64,000 bases of DNA from Pseudomonas mucoides (GCF_015461845.1 NZ_JACOPW010000009.1:213481-277480), one strand, 5' to 3'; numbered from the stretch's first letter, positions 1 through 9,271 are shown. Made by a program: numbers and translations. The notes: generated from the letters alone by a model not told the origin.

Positions 1-717
1 TTTGAAGCTTGCGCGGAAATCCAGTTCGCCGGCCATCGCCCGCTCGGTGATTTCAGACACCTGATCGCCGACGCCGGCTGCCTTGGCCAGTTCGTCGATG
101 ACTTCGGCTTCGATCAGGGTCGAATCCATGTCGAACACCGCCAGCCGACGGTTACGACGGAACAGTGAATCTTCCTGGAAGGCGATGTCGACGTTCAATT
201 CCTGCGCAACGCTGAGGAACTCGGCCCGCAGCGCCTGCGGATCGGCCGCTTCGCCCCGCACGGAAAACTCGATGCAGCCCTTGCCCTTGTCGGCCGGGGT
301 GTCCAGCGGCATGCGCCCGGACAAGCGATCGATGTGATCGATGTTCAGGCCATATTTCGCGGTGATCGAACTCACGGCCTGCAATTGCCCGGCGGTCACT
401 TTGCGGGTCAATAGCGTCACGATGTGGCGCTTTTTGCCCTGGTTGCCGACCCACTGCTGGTAATCCTCTTCGGACACCGGCGTGAAACGCACCTGCTGGT
501 CGAGCTCGTAGCCCTTGAACAGGATGTCCTTGAGCACCGACTTGCCTTGCTCGGTATCCGGAATTTCAACCAGGATGCCGAACGACAGGGTGTCGTGGAT
601 CACCGCCTGACCGATGTCGAGAATGTTCACACCACCCTGGGCCAGAACGCCGGTAATGGCCGCAGTCAGACCCGGACGGTCGACTCCCGTGATGTTTATC
701 AGGACGATTTCGCGCAA
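1..717 (-). CDS. serB: Phosphoserine phosphatase SerB (C-terminal part outside window)
   Basis: Last step of serine biosynthesis, O-phosphoserine to L-serine, in the cytosol. The visible 239 codons hold two ACT-like regulatory modules (start MREIVLINITGVDRPG; second around residues 95-170) and the beginning of the HAD phosphatase domain with its nucleophile motif VFDMDSTLIEAE near residue 205. The gene runs off the left edge in frame, so the rest of the HAD domain is not seen. I chose the TTG at 715-717 because it gives the usual MREIVLI start; a second in-frame TTG lies 15 bases upstream. It is divergent from the AhpA/YtjB gene at 853, a pairing also known in enterobacteria (serB next to ytjB). 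Confidence 0.95.
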   Translation of the reverse strand, partial: MREIVLINITGVDRPGLTAAITGVLAQGGVNILDIGQAVIHDTLSFGILVEIPDTEQGKSVLKDILFKGYELDQQVRFTPVSEEDYQQWVGNQGKKRHIVTLLTRKVTAGQLQAVSSITAKYGLNIDHIDRLSGRMPLDTPADKGKGCIEFSVRGEAADPQALRAEFLSVAQELNVDIAFQEDSLFRRNRRLAVFDMDSTLIEAEVIDELAKAAGVGDQVSEITERAMAGELDFRASFK

Positions 718-852
718 GGCGCACCCCCGCAAGTGGAAAAAAACCGCATTCTACCCACTTTCAGTGACCATCGGGCACCGTGAGCGCTTTGCCGGTCTAG
801 GGCCTGTCGCTATACTGCGCGTCAACTTCACGGACAAAAGAGCCGAGCTCAA

Positions 853-2385
853 GTGAACCGGCCCACGCCAGTAAAAACCGATAACTTCTTTCTGCTGATC
901 TTCCGGGCACTGCGCCATCGCCGTGTACCGATTGCATTGCGCATCGCCAGCCATAACGTGATCCTGGTCGCTCTGGCCCTGGTGATCTACGCCTGCGTGA
1001 TGGGTTTGCAGTTCAAGCAGGCCATGCACGAGCAGGCCGATGCGCTGGGCGAAAGCCTGACCACGCAGACCGCCACGTCCGCCACGGAGCTGTTGGTGTC
1101 CAACGACATCCTCAGCCTCAACGTGCTGCTCAACAACCTGACCAAGAATAAACTGGTGGCCCACGCCGCCATTTATAGCGTGGATAACCGCATCCTCGCC
1201 GAAGCCGGTCAGCGCCCCAAGCACAGCCTGTTGGGCGAAGCCGAGGGCATGTACCAGAGCAAGATCACGTTCCAGGACGTGACCGCCGGGCAACTGCGCA
1301 TCAGCCTGGACATGGATCAGTTCCAGCAGCCGATGACCATCAGCCTGCAAAGCATGGGCATTTTGAGTGCGATACTGCTGGCCCTGTCCCTGGCCTTGAG
1401 CCTGCGCCTGGGTCGGCACATCTCCACGCCGCTGCTGCAATTGCGCGTGTGGCTGCGCAATATCGACGAATACACCCCGGCCACCGAGCGCCAGGATGAA
1501 ATCGGCGACCTTGCCCGTCAGCTGCACGCCAATTTCGCACCAGAGCCGGCCGAACCCGAGCCAGCGCCAGAACCCGAGTACGACGAGAGCGACTACGAAG
1601 ACGCGGACGACAACGAACCGACCTTCGAAGTGCGCAACTTGCGTGACCCGAGTTTTGACGAAACCAAGCCTGTGGCAGCCCTCAAACCGGCGCCACGGCA
1701 CATTGTCAGCACCGCTGAAGACGATGACGACGATGATGCGTTTGCCGATCTGCGTGACGAGTCGGTCGCCAGCGCGCCGAAACCGGCGGCAAAACCGGTG
1801 ATCTCGAACGTGCCGCAACACAGTGCGGTCCTGGCCGTGCAACTGGGCGCCCAGGATCAACTGCGTCGCCTGCCTCGCACACGCCTGGAAGAATTGCTGA
1901 AACGCTATCGCGACTGCCTCGATCAGGCCGCTTCGCTCTACCAGAGCGAACTGCATACCCTGAACGATGGCAGCACGCTGATGCTGTTCCACACCGAAGA
2001 CAGCGGCGACGACTACCTGACCAACGCCATCTGCTGCGGTGAGCTGCTGCGAGCGCTGGGCCATCAGTTGCAGATCGAAGTCGCGGACAGCGGCATCACC
2101 CTGCAATTGCAGCTGGGTCTGACGCTGGGTGAAGAGTTGTTCGGTATGAGTCAGATCGACTTGCTGCTGACCGAGTCCGCCCAGGACGCCCTGGCCCTGT
2201 CGCAACACAGCCGCAACCTGCTGCTGGTGGAACGCAAGATCAGTGACGATGCACTGATCCGTCAGCGCGCACGGATTCGTCCGATTGCCAGCCCTGAGGG
2301 GGCTTGCTGTGTGGAGCGGCTGATGGAGCCTTATCCGTCGATGCTGGAGCGGCAGTTGGCGCGGATGCATGAGCGTCGGGCGTAA
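853..2385 (+). CDS. AhpA/YtjB family inner-membrane protein with HAMP and C-terminal cyclase-like domain
   Basis: Begins with GTG at 853. Two membrane segments (about residues 33-53 and 168-187) bracket a periplasmic domain of ~110 residues, followed by a HAMP-like helix pair (to ~240). Next comes a strongly acidic, Pro/Ala-rich low-complexity stretch (about 230-300) and a folded C-terminal region (about 325-505). The N-terminal half matches the YtjB/Smp (AhpA) family, whose role is unclear; the E. coli protein is only about 214 residues, so the tail is extra. The tail reads like a nucleotide-cyclase or GGDEF-class alpha/beta fold (strand, long helix LLKRYRDCLDQAASLYQ, then NDGSTLMLFH), but I see no metal-binding Asp pair, so it is probably a sensory rather than catalytic module. 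Divergent from serB and followed by a strong terminator. Confidence 0.8.
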   Translation: MNRPTPVKTDNFFLLIFRALRHRRVPIALRIASHNVILVALALVIYACVMGLQFKQAMHEQADALGESLTTQTATSATELLVSNDILSLNVLLNNLTKNKLVAHAAIYSVDNRILAEAGQRPKHSLLGEAEGMYQSKITFQDVTAGQLRISLDMDQFQQPMTISLQSMGILSAILLALSLALSLRLGRHISTPLLQLRVWLRNIDEYTPATERQDEIGDLARQLHANFAPEPAEPEPAPEPEYDESDYEDADDNEPTFEVRNLRDPSFDETKPVAALKPAPRHIVSTAEDDDDDDAFADLRDESVASAPKPAAKPVISNVPQHSAVLAVQLGAQDQLRRLPRTRLEELLKRYRDCLDQAASLYQSELHTLNDGSTLMLFHTEDSGDDYLTNAICCGELLRALGHQLQIEVADSGITLQLQLGLTLGEELFGMSQIDLLLTESAQDALALSQHSRNLLLVERKISDDALIRQRARIRPIASPEGACCVERLMEPYPSMLERQLARMHERRA

Positions 2386-2402
2386 GCACTAGCCCCCGCT
2401 GT

Positions 2403-2441
2403 AAAAAAACCCGCAGATGAGTGATTGTCTGCGGGTTTTTT
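2403..2441 (+). terminator. Rho-independent terminator of the AhpA/YtjB gene
   Basis: Perfect stem AAACCCGCAGA / TCTGCGGGTTT with a 10-11 base loop and a T run, 18 bases past the stop codon. The A run on the other flank makes it potentially bidirectional. Confidence 0.9.
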
Positions 2442-2453
2442 GTTGTCTGTTCT

Positions 2454-2557
2454 GGCCTCATCGCGAGCAAGCTCGCTCCCACAGGGATCTGTTGTGGACG
2501 CCGCCTCTGTGAACGCCAGAGACCCCCTGTGGGAGTGAGCTTGCTCGCGATGAGGCC
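2454..2557. repeat. REP doublet (REPIN-like), GAGCAAGCTCGCTCCCAC class
   Basis: Two inverted copies of a palindromic REP unit (CATCGCGAGCAAGCTCGCTCCCACAG and its near-complement) about 30 bases apart between convergent genes. This class is common in fluorescent pseudomonads and is mobilised in trans by RAYT transposases; no RAYT gene is in the window. Confidence 0.85.
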
Positions 2558-2594
2558 GTCAGCAGCGCCGTAGACCTCCAACCTGCAGAAACAA

Positions 2595-2619
2595 CAAAGC
2601 CCGCACAAGGCGGGCTTTG
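2595..2619 (-). terminator. Terminator hairpin downstream of the PqiC-like gene
   Basis: CAAAGCCCGC / GCGGGCTTTG stem with a short loop. On the minus strand it is followed by TTGTTT, 18 bases beyond the stop codon at 2638. Confidence 0.8.
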
Positions 2620-2637
2620 CTTTGGATCAGTCCAGGC

Positions 2638-3351
2638 TTAGAACCTGAACACTTCCATATCGGTCCGGATCGGTGACGCCATCGGGATCTTCGGTTGTTT
2701 CTCTTGCTCTGTCGCCGGTGCTACAGGCTTGGCAGCTGATTTCTTTGGCGCCTCAGCAATCGGTGGCTGGTTGGCCAATGGTTTCAACGCCACCGACAAT
2801 TGCTCCGCCAGACGCTGCAACAACACCCCCTGAGCCTGAACCTGCGCCGCTGTGCCGCCCGCGTGCTGTTCCTGCAAATGAATGATGCGGTTGTCGCGAA
2901 CCTGGCCACGACGATCAATCAAACGCCATTGCGCATCGAGGATGGCCGGTTGCGACTCACCGGAGTCCAGGCGAGTAATCGTCAGCAGCACCTGAACATC
3001 CGGCGTGAAACCGAGGGTCGCGGGCGCCAGCACAACACGCTGACTGTCCAGACGACCGGCTACCTGACGCAGCAACAACTGATCGATGTCCGAAGACAGG
3101 CTCCCGGCCCATCGACCGTCGGTCGACGCCTGAAGGCTGCCATCGGGCTGACGCTGCAACAGGGTTTCACGTTGCAGGTAATCAGCGACGGTTACCGGGC
3201 CCAACAATACGGCCATGCCCGCGCTTTGCGCAGGCGCAACCGGACTTCCACTGTCCAGTTGATACAGCGACACCGGCTGGTGAACGCTGCAACCCGCCAG
3301 GCCTAAAACGCCAGCGAGCATCAAAATAAAAGGAAGGCGCAGAGCAGTCAT
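2638..3351 (-). CDS. PqiC-like (ABC-type transport auxiliary) lipoprotein
   Basis: A 237-residue predicted outer-membrane lipoprotein. The start at 3351 (MTALRLPFILMLAGVLGLAGC) gives a signal peptide with lipobox LAGC and is preceded by GGATGG; the reading frame stays open a further 33 codons upstream, which I treat as non-coding. The mature part begins SVHQPVSLYQLDSG and continues with a beta-rich region (VLLGPVTVADYLQRE, LLLRQVAGRL) typical of the PqiC/ABC_trans_aux family, lipoproteins that pair with MCE or PqiAB lipid-transport machines. The C-terminal ~50 residues are Pro/Ala/Lys-rich and probably disordered. No MCE partner gene is adjacent. Family call from motif pattern only. Confidence 0.7.
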   Translation of the reverse strand: MTALRLPFILMLAGVLGLAGCSVHQPVSLYQLDSGSPVAPAQSAGMAVLLGPVTVADYLQRETLLQRQPDGSLQASTDGRWAGSLSSDIDQLLLRQVAGRLDSQRVVLAPATLGFTPDVQVLLTITRLDSGESQPAILDAQWRLIDRRGQVRDNRIIHLQEQHAGGTAAQVQAQGVLLQRLAEQLSVALKPLANQPPIAEAPKKSAAKPVAPATEQEKQPKIPMASPIRTDMEVFRF

Positions 3352-3486
3352 CGTCCCATCCAGGTGGCCGCCACAAGGCTGACCACAGTGAAAATACTCA
3401 ATAAATGTGAAGAACGCTCGGCCACGCCGGCGCTTGAAAGGCCATATCATCCGTGAATATGCGTTCCGACTCCAGCGCCAATGCGT

Positions 3487-3512
3487 CGATCTACGCGTTA
3501 AATCGTAGATCG
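3487..3512. terminator. Hairpin between parC and the lipoprotein gene
   Basis: Perfect 9-bp arms CGATCTACG / CGTAGATCG with an 8-base loop, 16 bases past the parC stop codon. There is no T run on either side, so termination is only inferred. Confidence 0.45.
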
Positions 3513-3527
3513 AGCGGTCTAGGACGC

Positions 3528-5795
3528 CTAATTGAGGTTTTCGACGAGCAGCGCATCGACCCGCTGGAAGCCACGTGGCAATTTGTTACCACGACGTCCA
3601 CGCTCACCTTTGTAGTGTTCGAGGTCGTCTGCTTTCAGCGACAAGGTACGTTTCCCGGCCTGCAACACCAAAGTGGCACCCTCCGGCAGCACGGCGATGT
3701 CCGTGACATATTCTTCGCGATTGGCCACGCGTTCACCGGTGATGCCGATGATCTTGTTGCCTTTGCCCTTACCTAATTGTGGCAGGTCGCTGATCTTGAA
3801 GATCAGCAGGCGACCTTCGGTCGTGACCGAGGCCAGCCAGTTGCTCTCGCGATCGGCGACCGGGCGCGGAAGAATGACTTTCGAGTTGCTCGGCAGGCTC
3901 AGCAACGCCTTGCCGGCCTTGTTCTTGGCCTGGAAATCTTCACCTTTGACCACAAAGCCATACCCGGCGTCGGAGGCGATCACGTACAGCGAATCGTCTT
4001 CCGGCATCAACACGCATTCGAAGCTCGCGCCTGGCGGTGGCGTCAGACGACCGGTTAACGGCTCGCCCTGGCCACGGGCCGAAGGCAACGTGTGCGCCGC
4101 CACCGAATAACTGCGACCGGTGGAGTCGATAAACACCGCAAACTGGTTGGAGCGCCCGGCTGCGAGGGCCTTGAAGCCGTCACCGGCCTTGTAGGAAAGC
4201 CCGGTGGCGTCGATTTCGTGACCTTTGGCTGAACGGACCCAGCCTTTTTCCGACAGCACGACCGTCACTTTCTCGTTCGGCAGCAGGTCGTGCTCGGTCA
4301 GGGCCTTGGCCTCGGCGCGCTCGACAATCGGCGAACGACGGTCGTCGCCATAAGTTTCGGCGTCCTTGATCAGCTCGGTGCGCACCAGTTTTTTCAGCTT
4401 GGCTTCGCTGCTCAGCAGCGCTTGCAGCTTGGCTTGTTCCTTGAGCAGTTCATCCTGCTCGGCACGCAGTTTCATTTCTTCCAGTCGCGCCAACTGACGC
4501 AAACGGGTGTCGAGGATGTAGTCGGCCTGGATTTCGCTCAGGGCGAAACGCGCGATCAGGGCGGCTTTTGGGTGCTCCTCGGTACGGATGATGTGAATCA
4601 CTTCATCCAGGTTGAGGTAGGCAATCAACAAACCGTCCAACAGGTGCAGGCGACGCTCGACCTTATCGAGGCGGAATTGCAGGCGGCGACGCACGGTCTG
4701 CACCCGGAATTCCAGCCATTCGACCAGCAGCGCCCGCAGGTTTTTCAGCTGCGGCTTGCCGTCCAGGCCGATGATGTTGATGTTGACCCGGTAGCTCGAC
4801 TCCAGCTCGGTGCTGGCGAACAGGTGCGTCATCAGTGCATCGTGGTCAAAGTTTTTGCGCGCCCCCGGGATGATCACGATGCGGCACGGGTTTTCGTGGT
4901 CGGATTCGTCGCGCAAGTCAGCAATTTGCGGCGCCTTGGACGGCTTGGCCTGCATCATCGCGGCGATCTGTTCCAGCACCTTGGCACCGGACACCTGGTG
5001 CGGCAGCGCGGTGACAATAATGTCGCCGTCTTCGATGTGGTACACGGCGCGCATACGCACCGAGCCCTTGCCGGTCTCGTACATTTTCAGCAGGTCGGCG
5101 CGCGGGGTGATGATTTCCGCTTCGGTCGGGTAATCCGGGCCCTGGATGTGTTCACAGAGCTGTTCGACCGTGGCTTTGGGCTCATCAAGCAAACGCACGC
5201 ACGCCGTCGCGACTTCGCGCAGGTTGTGCGGCGGCACGTCGGTGGCCATGCCCACGGCGATGCCGGTGGTGCCGTTGAGCAGGATGTTCGGCAAACGTGC
5301 CGGCAACACCAATGGCTCGTCGAGGGTGCCGTCAAAGTTCGGGCCCCAGTCCGCCGTGCCCTGGCCCAGTTCGCTGAGCAGCACTTCGGAATAACGCGAC
5401 AGCCGCGCCTCGGTGTAACGCATGGCGGCGAAGGACTTGGGATCATCCGGCGCACCCCAGTTACCCTGACCGTCGACCAGCGTGTAGCGGTAGCTGAACG
5501 GCTGGGCCATCAGGACCATGGCTTCGTAGCAGGCCGAGTCGCCGTGCGGGTGGAACTTGCCGAGCACGTCACCGACGGTACGCGCCGATTTCTTGTGCTT
5601 GGAATCGGCGTCCAGCCCCAACTCGCTCATCGCGTAGATGATGCGTCGCTGTACCGGTTTCAGGCCGTCGCCGATATGCGGCAAGGCACGGTCCATGATC
5701 ACGTACATGGAGTAATTGAGGTAGGCATTTTCGGTGAAGTCAGCCAGTGACCGGCGTTCTACACCGTCCAGGCTGAGATCAAGGGAGTCGCTCAT
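3528..5795 (-). CDS. parC: DNA topoisomerase IV subunit A (ParC)
   Basis: Breakage-reunion subunit of topoisomerase IV, which decatenates replicated chromosomes with ParE. 755 residues from ATG 5795 (MSDSLDLSLDGVERRS); longer in-frame starts add a Cys-rich peptide unlike the family. The catalytic tyrosine is Tyr127 in AAMRYTEARLS. The quinolone-resistance-determining region reads HPHGDSACYE with Ser87 and Glu91, the sensitive-type residues. The C-terminal beta-pinwheel follows after about residue 490. Last gene of the minus-strand block parE - esterase-like - retropepsin - parC; 7 bases separate it from the upstream gene, so co-transcription is likely. Confidence 0.97.
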   Translation of the reverse strand: MSDSLDLSLDGVERRSLADFTENAYLNYSMYVIMDRALPHIGDGLKPVQRRIIYAMSELGLDADSKHKKSARTVGDVLGKFHPHGDSACYEAMVLMAQPFSYRYTLVDGQGNWGAPDDPKSFAAMRYTEARLSRYSEVLLSELGQGTADWGPNFDGTLDEPLVLPARLPNILLNGTTGIAVGMATDVPPHNLREVATACVRLLDEPKATVEQLCEHIQGPDYPTEAEIITPRADLLKMYETGKGSVRMRAVYHIEDGDIIVTALPHQVSGAKVLEQIAAMMQAKPSKAPQIADLRDESDHENPCRIVIIPGARKNFDHDALMTHLFASTELESSYRVNINIIGLDGKPQLKNLRALLVEWLEFRVQTVRRRLQFRLDKVERRLHLLDGLLIAYLNLDEVIHIIRTEEHPKAALIARFALSEIQADYILDTRLRQLARLEEMKLRAEQDELLKEQAKLQALLSSEAKLKKLVRTELIKDAETYGDDRRSPIVERAEAKALTEHDLLPNEKVTVVLSEKGWVRSAKGHEIDATGLSYKAGDGFKALAAGRSNQFAVFIDSTGRSYSVAAHTLPSARGQGEPLTGRLTPPPGASFECVLMPEDDSLYVIASDAGYGFVVKGEDFQAKNKAGKALLSLPSNSKVILPRPVADRESNWLASVTTEGRLLIFKISDLPQLGKGKGNKIIGITGERVANREEYVTDIAVLPEGATLVLQAGKRTLSLKADDLEHYKGERGRRGNKLPRGFQRVDALLVENLN

Positions 5796-5802
5796 GCGGG
5801 CC

Positions 5803-6327
5803 TCATCGGTTCGTTGTCTGGCGCAGCAGCATGGTGCCACCGCGCTGGGTAAATTCAAGTTTGTTCAGTGCGCTCATGCCGAGCAGCACCTGCTTACCTT
5901 CCAGGCCAGGGGCGACCAGCGCGCGAACATCACGCAACACAATGTCGCCCAGTTGCAGCCGGTCGATGCGGGTTCGATAGCCCTCGCTCAGACCGTTGGC
6001 CGTGCTCAGGGTCACCCCGAAGCCTTGTTCCAGTTTCAATCCCTCGGCCACACTGGCCGGAATTGACACATCCGTCGCCCCGGTATCGAGCATGAAATCC
6101 ACCGGGTGGCCGTTGATCGCGCCGCTGGCGACAAAATGCCCCTGAACGTTGCTGACCAGCTTCACTTCGATAAACCCATCGCCCTGCTCGGAACTGACCA
6201 CCCCATTCGGGTTTTGCTGCCGCTCTTCCCACTGCCCGAAAAACCGCGTGGCCAGAAACAGCGCCGCGCACCAGGCCAGCACCATCAACACACGACCGGC
6301 GCGCTTGCCCGGCGGTTGTTGACTCAC
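5803..6327 (-). CDS. Retropepsin-like clan AA aspartic protease, membrane-anchored
   Basis: 174 residues: an N-terminal membrane anchor (about 13-28), then a single retropepsin-like domain with the catalytic motif LDTGATDVSIP (Asp81-Thr-Gly), conserved later elements (GYRTRIDRLQLGDI, LLGMSALNKLEF) and a typical overall length for the TIGR02281-type family. Such single-domain proteins act as dimers, here facing the periplasm. Substrate unknown. Start codon overlaps the stop of the upstream esterase-like gene (ATGA at 6324-6327) and parC follows after 7 bases, so it is embedded in the topoisomerase IV operon. Confidence 0.85.
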   Translation of the reverse strand: MSQQPPGKRAGRVLMVLAWCAALFLATRFFGQWEERQQNPNGVVSSEQGDGFIEVKLVSNVQGHFVASGAINGHPVDFMLDTGATDVSIPASVAEGLKLEQGFGVTLSTANGLSEGYRTRIDRLQLGDIVLRDVRALVAPGLEGKQVLLGMSALNKLEFTQRGGTMLLRQTTNR

Positions 6328-7313
6328 GGCTTGGCGCTCCAGCCACCTTCAGGCGCGGCGAAGCGCCAGACAACCGGGCGAACTTCACCATCGGTACGGG
6401 GCCCGAAATTGTTGTCGACGCCAATCCAGGCACCGTCAGCGTCAATGATCAACGCCTCTTCCAGACCGTAGTTCTGCGAATAACGGCGGTTTTCCTGCAA
6501 CAACTCGGCCGCATACGACCAGCAGCGTTCGACCTTGGCCGTCTGCGGGTCGCGGCGACAGATCTGATAGGCGTTGCGCTCAAGGGTAAACAACTTGCCC
6601 TCGAACAATGACAGGTCGGAGAAGTCCCGGTTAACCGGTTTGGCATGAGGGAACTGCGGCGGCTGCATTTCCATGCCCGCTTCGCTCAGCAGCACACAGC
6701 CACCGTCGCAATCCCATACGGTCTGTTTGCGCTTGATCGTCAACAAGCCGCGGCTTTGACGTTCGGCAGCGAACCATATTTGATCGCCCGCCGGATTGAT
6801 CGCCAGCCCCTCGAACAGCGCATTGAACTGCAACAGCATGCCGCTGGCACGCGCTTCGCGAACCAGCATTGGCGAGATTTTCAACCAGCTCGCCGGCCCT
6901 GTAGGGGGTACCAGGAGGACGGCCGCATGGCCTTCGCTGACAATGTAGCGATTGCCGGCGCTGTCACAGGTAATGCCTTCGAAATCCAGATCGCCGCCAC
7001 GCACGAACGACGCCGCCCAGGTTCGCGCACGCAACCCCCAGGGTAATCCGTTGTCCGGCACCGGAGGTACGCCGAGGCCCACGCTTTCGGCCTGCCAGGT
7101 CGCGTTGCTGGTATCAAGGCGGTAAATCTGATCGTCGTCGCGATCCGAGACCGTCCACAGGTCCTTGCCGCACTGGGCCAGTCCCGACAGGTTGCCGCCG
7201 CGCATGCCGTCAACGGGATGCTCGGAGACCACGCGCAATTCTGGTGCCGGTTCAGCAAAGGCCAGAACCGGGGTCAGAAGCAACGCACACGCCAGGGCAA
7301 AGCCGAGCCGCAT
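6324..7313 (-). CDS. Secreted esterase-like/phytase-like beta-propeller protein
   Basis: 329 residues with a signal peptide (MRLGFALACALLLTPVLAFA, cleavage likely after AFA). The mature protein has repeated propeller-type blocks (GGNLSGLAQCGKDLWTVSDRDDDQIYRL, DLDFEGITCDSAGNRYIVSEG, FSDLSLFEGKLFTLERNA), which fits the family called 'esterase-like activity of phytase' (PF13449). Enzymatic activity is not established. The ATG at 7313 shares its first base with the parE stop codon (TGATG), so translation is probably coupled to parE; an upstream TTG in the same frame (7316) is less likely. It ends by overlapping the retropepsin gene by 4 bases. Confidence 0.8.
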   Translation of the reverse strand: MRLGFALACALLLTPVLAFAEPAPELRVVSEHPVDGMRGGNLSGLAQCGKDLWTVSDRDDDQIYRLDTSNATWQAESVGLGVPPVPDNGLPWGLRARTWAASFVRGGDLDFEGITCDSAGNRYIVSEGHAAVLLVPPTGPASWLKISPMLVREARASGMLLQFNALFEGLAINPAGDQIWFAAERQSRGLLTIKRKQTVWDCDGGCVLLSEAGMEMQPPQFPHAKPVNRDFSDLSLFEGKLFTLERNAYQICRRDPQTAKVERCWSYAAELLQENRRYSQNYGLEEALIIDADGAWIGVDNNFGPRTDGEVRPVVWRFAAPEGGWSAKP

Positions 7314-9217
7314 CAACCAAGAACCTCGGCCAGGTTGCCCTTGGATTCCAGCCAGGACTTGCGGTCACCGGCACGTTTCTTCGCCAGCAGCATGTCCATC
7401 ATTTCCGAGGTCGCAGCGAAATCGTCCAGGGTCAACTGCACCAGACGCCGGGTGTTCGGGTCCATGGTGGTTTCGCGCAGTTGCGGCGGGTTCATTTCAC
7501 CCAGACCTTTAAATCGGGTGACCTGCGGCTTGCCGCGTTTCTTCTCGGCGACCAGACGATCGAGAATGCCATCGCGCTCGGCTTCGTCCAGGGCGTAGTA
7601 AATCTCCTTGCCCAAGTCGATGCGGTACAGCGGCGGCATCGCGACGTAGACGTGACCGGCATCCACCAACGGGCGGAAGTGCTGGACGAACAACGCGCAC
7701 AGCAGCGTGGCAATGTGCAGACCGTCGGAGTCGGCGTCGGCGAGGATGCAGATCTTGCCGTAACGCAGCTGGCTCATGTCCGCCGCACCCGGATCGACAC
7801 CGATGGCCACGGCGATGTTGTGCACTTCCTGGCTGGCCAGCACTTCGCTGCCATCGACTTCCCAGGTGTTCAGAATCTTGCCGCGCAACGGCAGGATCGC
7901 TTGAAACTCTTTGTCTCGTGCTTGCTTGGCGGAACCGCCGGCGGAATCACCTTCCACGAGGAACAGCTCGGAACGCATCGGGTCCTGCCCGGCGCAATCG
8001 GCGAGTTTGCCCGGCAGCGCCGGTCCTGCGGTGACGCGCTTGCGCTCGACCTTCTTGCTCGCCTTGAGGCGGCGGCCGGCGTTGTTGATCGCCAATTCCG
8101 CCAGGAGCATGCCGGTTTCCGGGTTGGCGTTGAGCCACAGGCTGAACGCGTCCTTGACCACACCGGAAACAAACGCCGCCGCTTCACGGGACGACAAACG
8201 CTCTTTGGTCTGGCCGGAGAATTGCGGCTCCTGCATTTTCATCGACAGGACGAAGGCGATGCGTTCCCAGACGTCTTCCGGCGCCAGCTTCACGCCGCGT
8301 GGCAGCAGGCTGCGGAATTCACAGAATTCGCGCATCGCATCGAGCAAACCCTGACGCAAACCGTTGACGTGTGTACCACCCTGGGCCGTCGGGATCAGGT
8401 TGACGTAGCTTTCCTGAACCGCGTCGCCCCCTTCCGGCAGCCACAACAGCGCCCAGTCGACCGCTTCTTTATTACCGGCCAGGCTGCCGCAGAACGGCTC
8501 GTCCGGCAGGCGTTCGAATTCGCTGACGGCGTCGACCAGATAGGAACGCAGGCCGTCTTCGTAATGCCATTCGACTTTCTCGCCGGTGGCTTTGTCTTCA
8601 AAACTGACCAGCAGCCCCGGGCAGAGAACGGCCTTGGCCTTGAGCACGTGCTTGAGGCGGCTGATGGAGAATTTCGGCGAATCGAAGTACTTCGGGTCCG
8701 GCGCAAAGAACACGCTGGTGCCGGTGTTGCGCTTGCCGACGGTGCCGACCACTTCCAGTTCGGTTTTCTTGTAACCGTCGGCGAACGTCATCTGGTATTC
8801 GTTGCCGTCACGCTTGACGCGCACCCGGACTTCGGTCGACAAGGCGTTGACCACGGAAATACCCACCCCGTGCAGACCGCCGGAGAACTGGTAGTTCTTG
8901 TTGGAAAACTTGCCGCCCGCATGGAGCTTGGTGAGGATCAGTTCGACCCCGGACACGCCCTCTTCCGGGTGAATGTCCACCGGCATGCCACGGCCGTCAT
9001 CGCTGACTTCCAGGGAGTGATCGGCGTGCAGGATGACCTGCACCGAAGTCGCATGCCCGGCCAAGGCTTCGTCGACGCTGTTGTCGATGACTTCCTGGGC
9101 AAGGTGGTTCGGCCGACTGGTGTCGGTGTACATACCGGGGCGTTTACGCACCGGGTCGAGGCCCGAGAGGACTTCGATGGCGTCTGCGTTATAAGAGCTA
9201 GCGCTGGGAGTGGCCAT
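7313..9217 (-). CDS. parE: DNA topoisomerase IV subunit B (ParE)
   Basis: ATPase subunit of topoisomerase IV, 634 residues, full length. Visible motifs in order: the GHKL N-box IDNSVDEALAGH, the ATP-lid elements SDDGRGMPVDIH and GGLHGVGISVVNALS, the transducer region, and the TOPRIM motifs EGDSAGGSAKQARD and LADADSDGLHIATL. First of four overlapping or closely spaced minus-strand genes ending with parC, so both subunits are produced from one transcript with two small envelope proteins between them. Confidence 0.98.
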   Translation of the reverse strand: MATPSASSYNADAIEVLSGLDPVRKRPGMYTDTSRPNHLAQEVIDNSVDEALAGHATSVQVILHADHSLEVSDDGRGMPVDIHPEEGVSGVELILTKLHAGGKFSNKNYQFSGGLHGVGISVVNALSTEVRVRVKRDGNEYQMTFADGYKKTELEVVGTVGKRNTGTSVFFAPDPKYFDSPKFSISRLKHVLKAKAVLCPGLLVSFEDKATGEKVEWHYEDGLRSYLVDAVSEFERLPDEPFCGSLAGNKEAVDWALLWLPEGGDAVQESYVNLIPTAQGGTHVNGLRQGLLDAMREFCEFRSLLPRGVKLAPEDVWERIAFVLSMKMQEPQFSGQTKERLSSREAAAFVSGVVKDAFSLWLNANPETGMLLAELAINNAGRRLKASKKVERKRVTAGPALPGKLADCAGQDPMRSELFLVEGDSAGGSAKQARDKEFQAILPLRGKILNTWEVDGSEVLASQEVHNIAVAIGVDPGAADMSQLRYGKICILADADSDGLHIATLLCALFVQHFRPLVDAGHVYVAMPPLYRIDLGKEIYYALDEAERDGILDRLVAEKKRGKPQVTRFKGLGEMNPPQLRETTMDPNTRRLVQLTLDDFAATSEMMDMLLAKKRAGDRKSWLESKGNLAEVLG

Positions 9218-9271
9218 GGGGTCTCGTCGTCCGCCTGTAAAAAGAGTGTTCGTTTAATAAGGGGCGAGGGT

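Noticed and set aside
751..2370. 539-codon minus-strand frame opposite the AhpA/YtjB gene
   Set aside because: His/Gln-rich shadow without domains; the plus-strand gene has membrane helices, HAMP and a terminator.
4290..5750. 486-codon plus-strand frame
   Set aside because: Antisense of parC.
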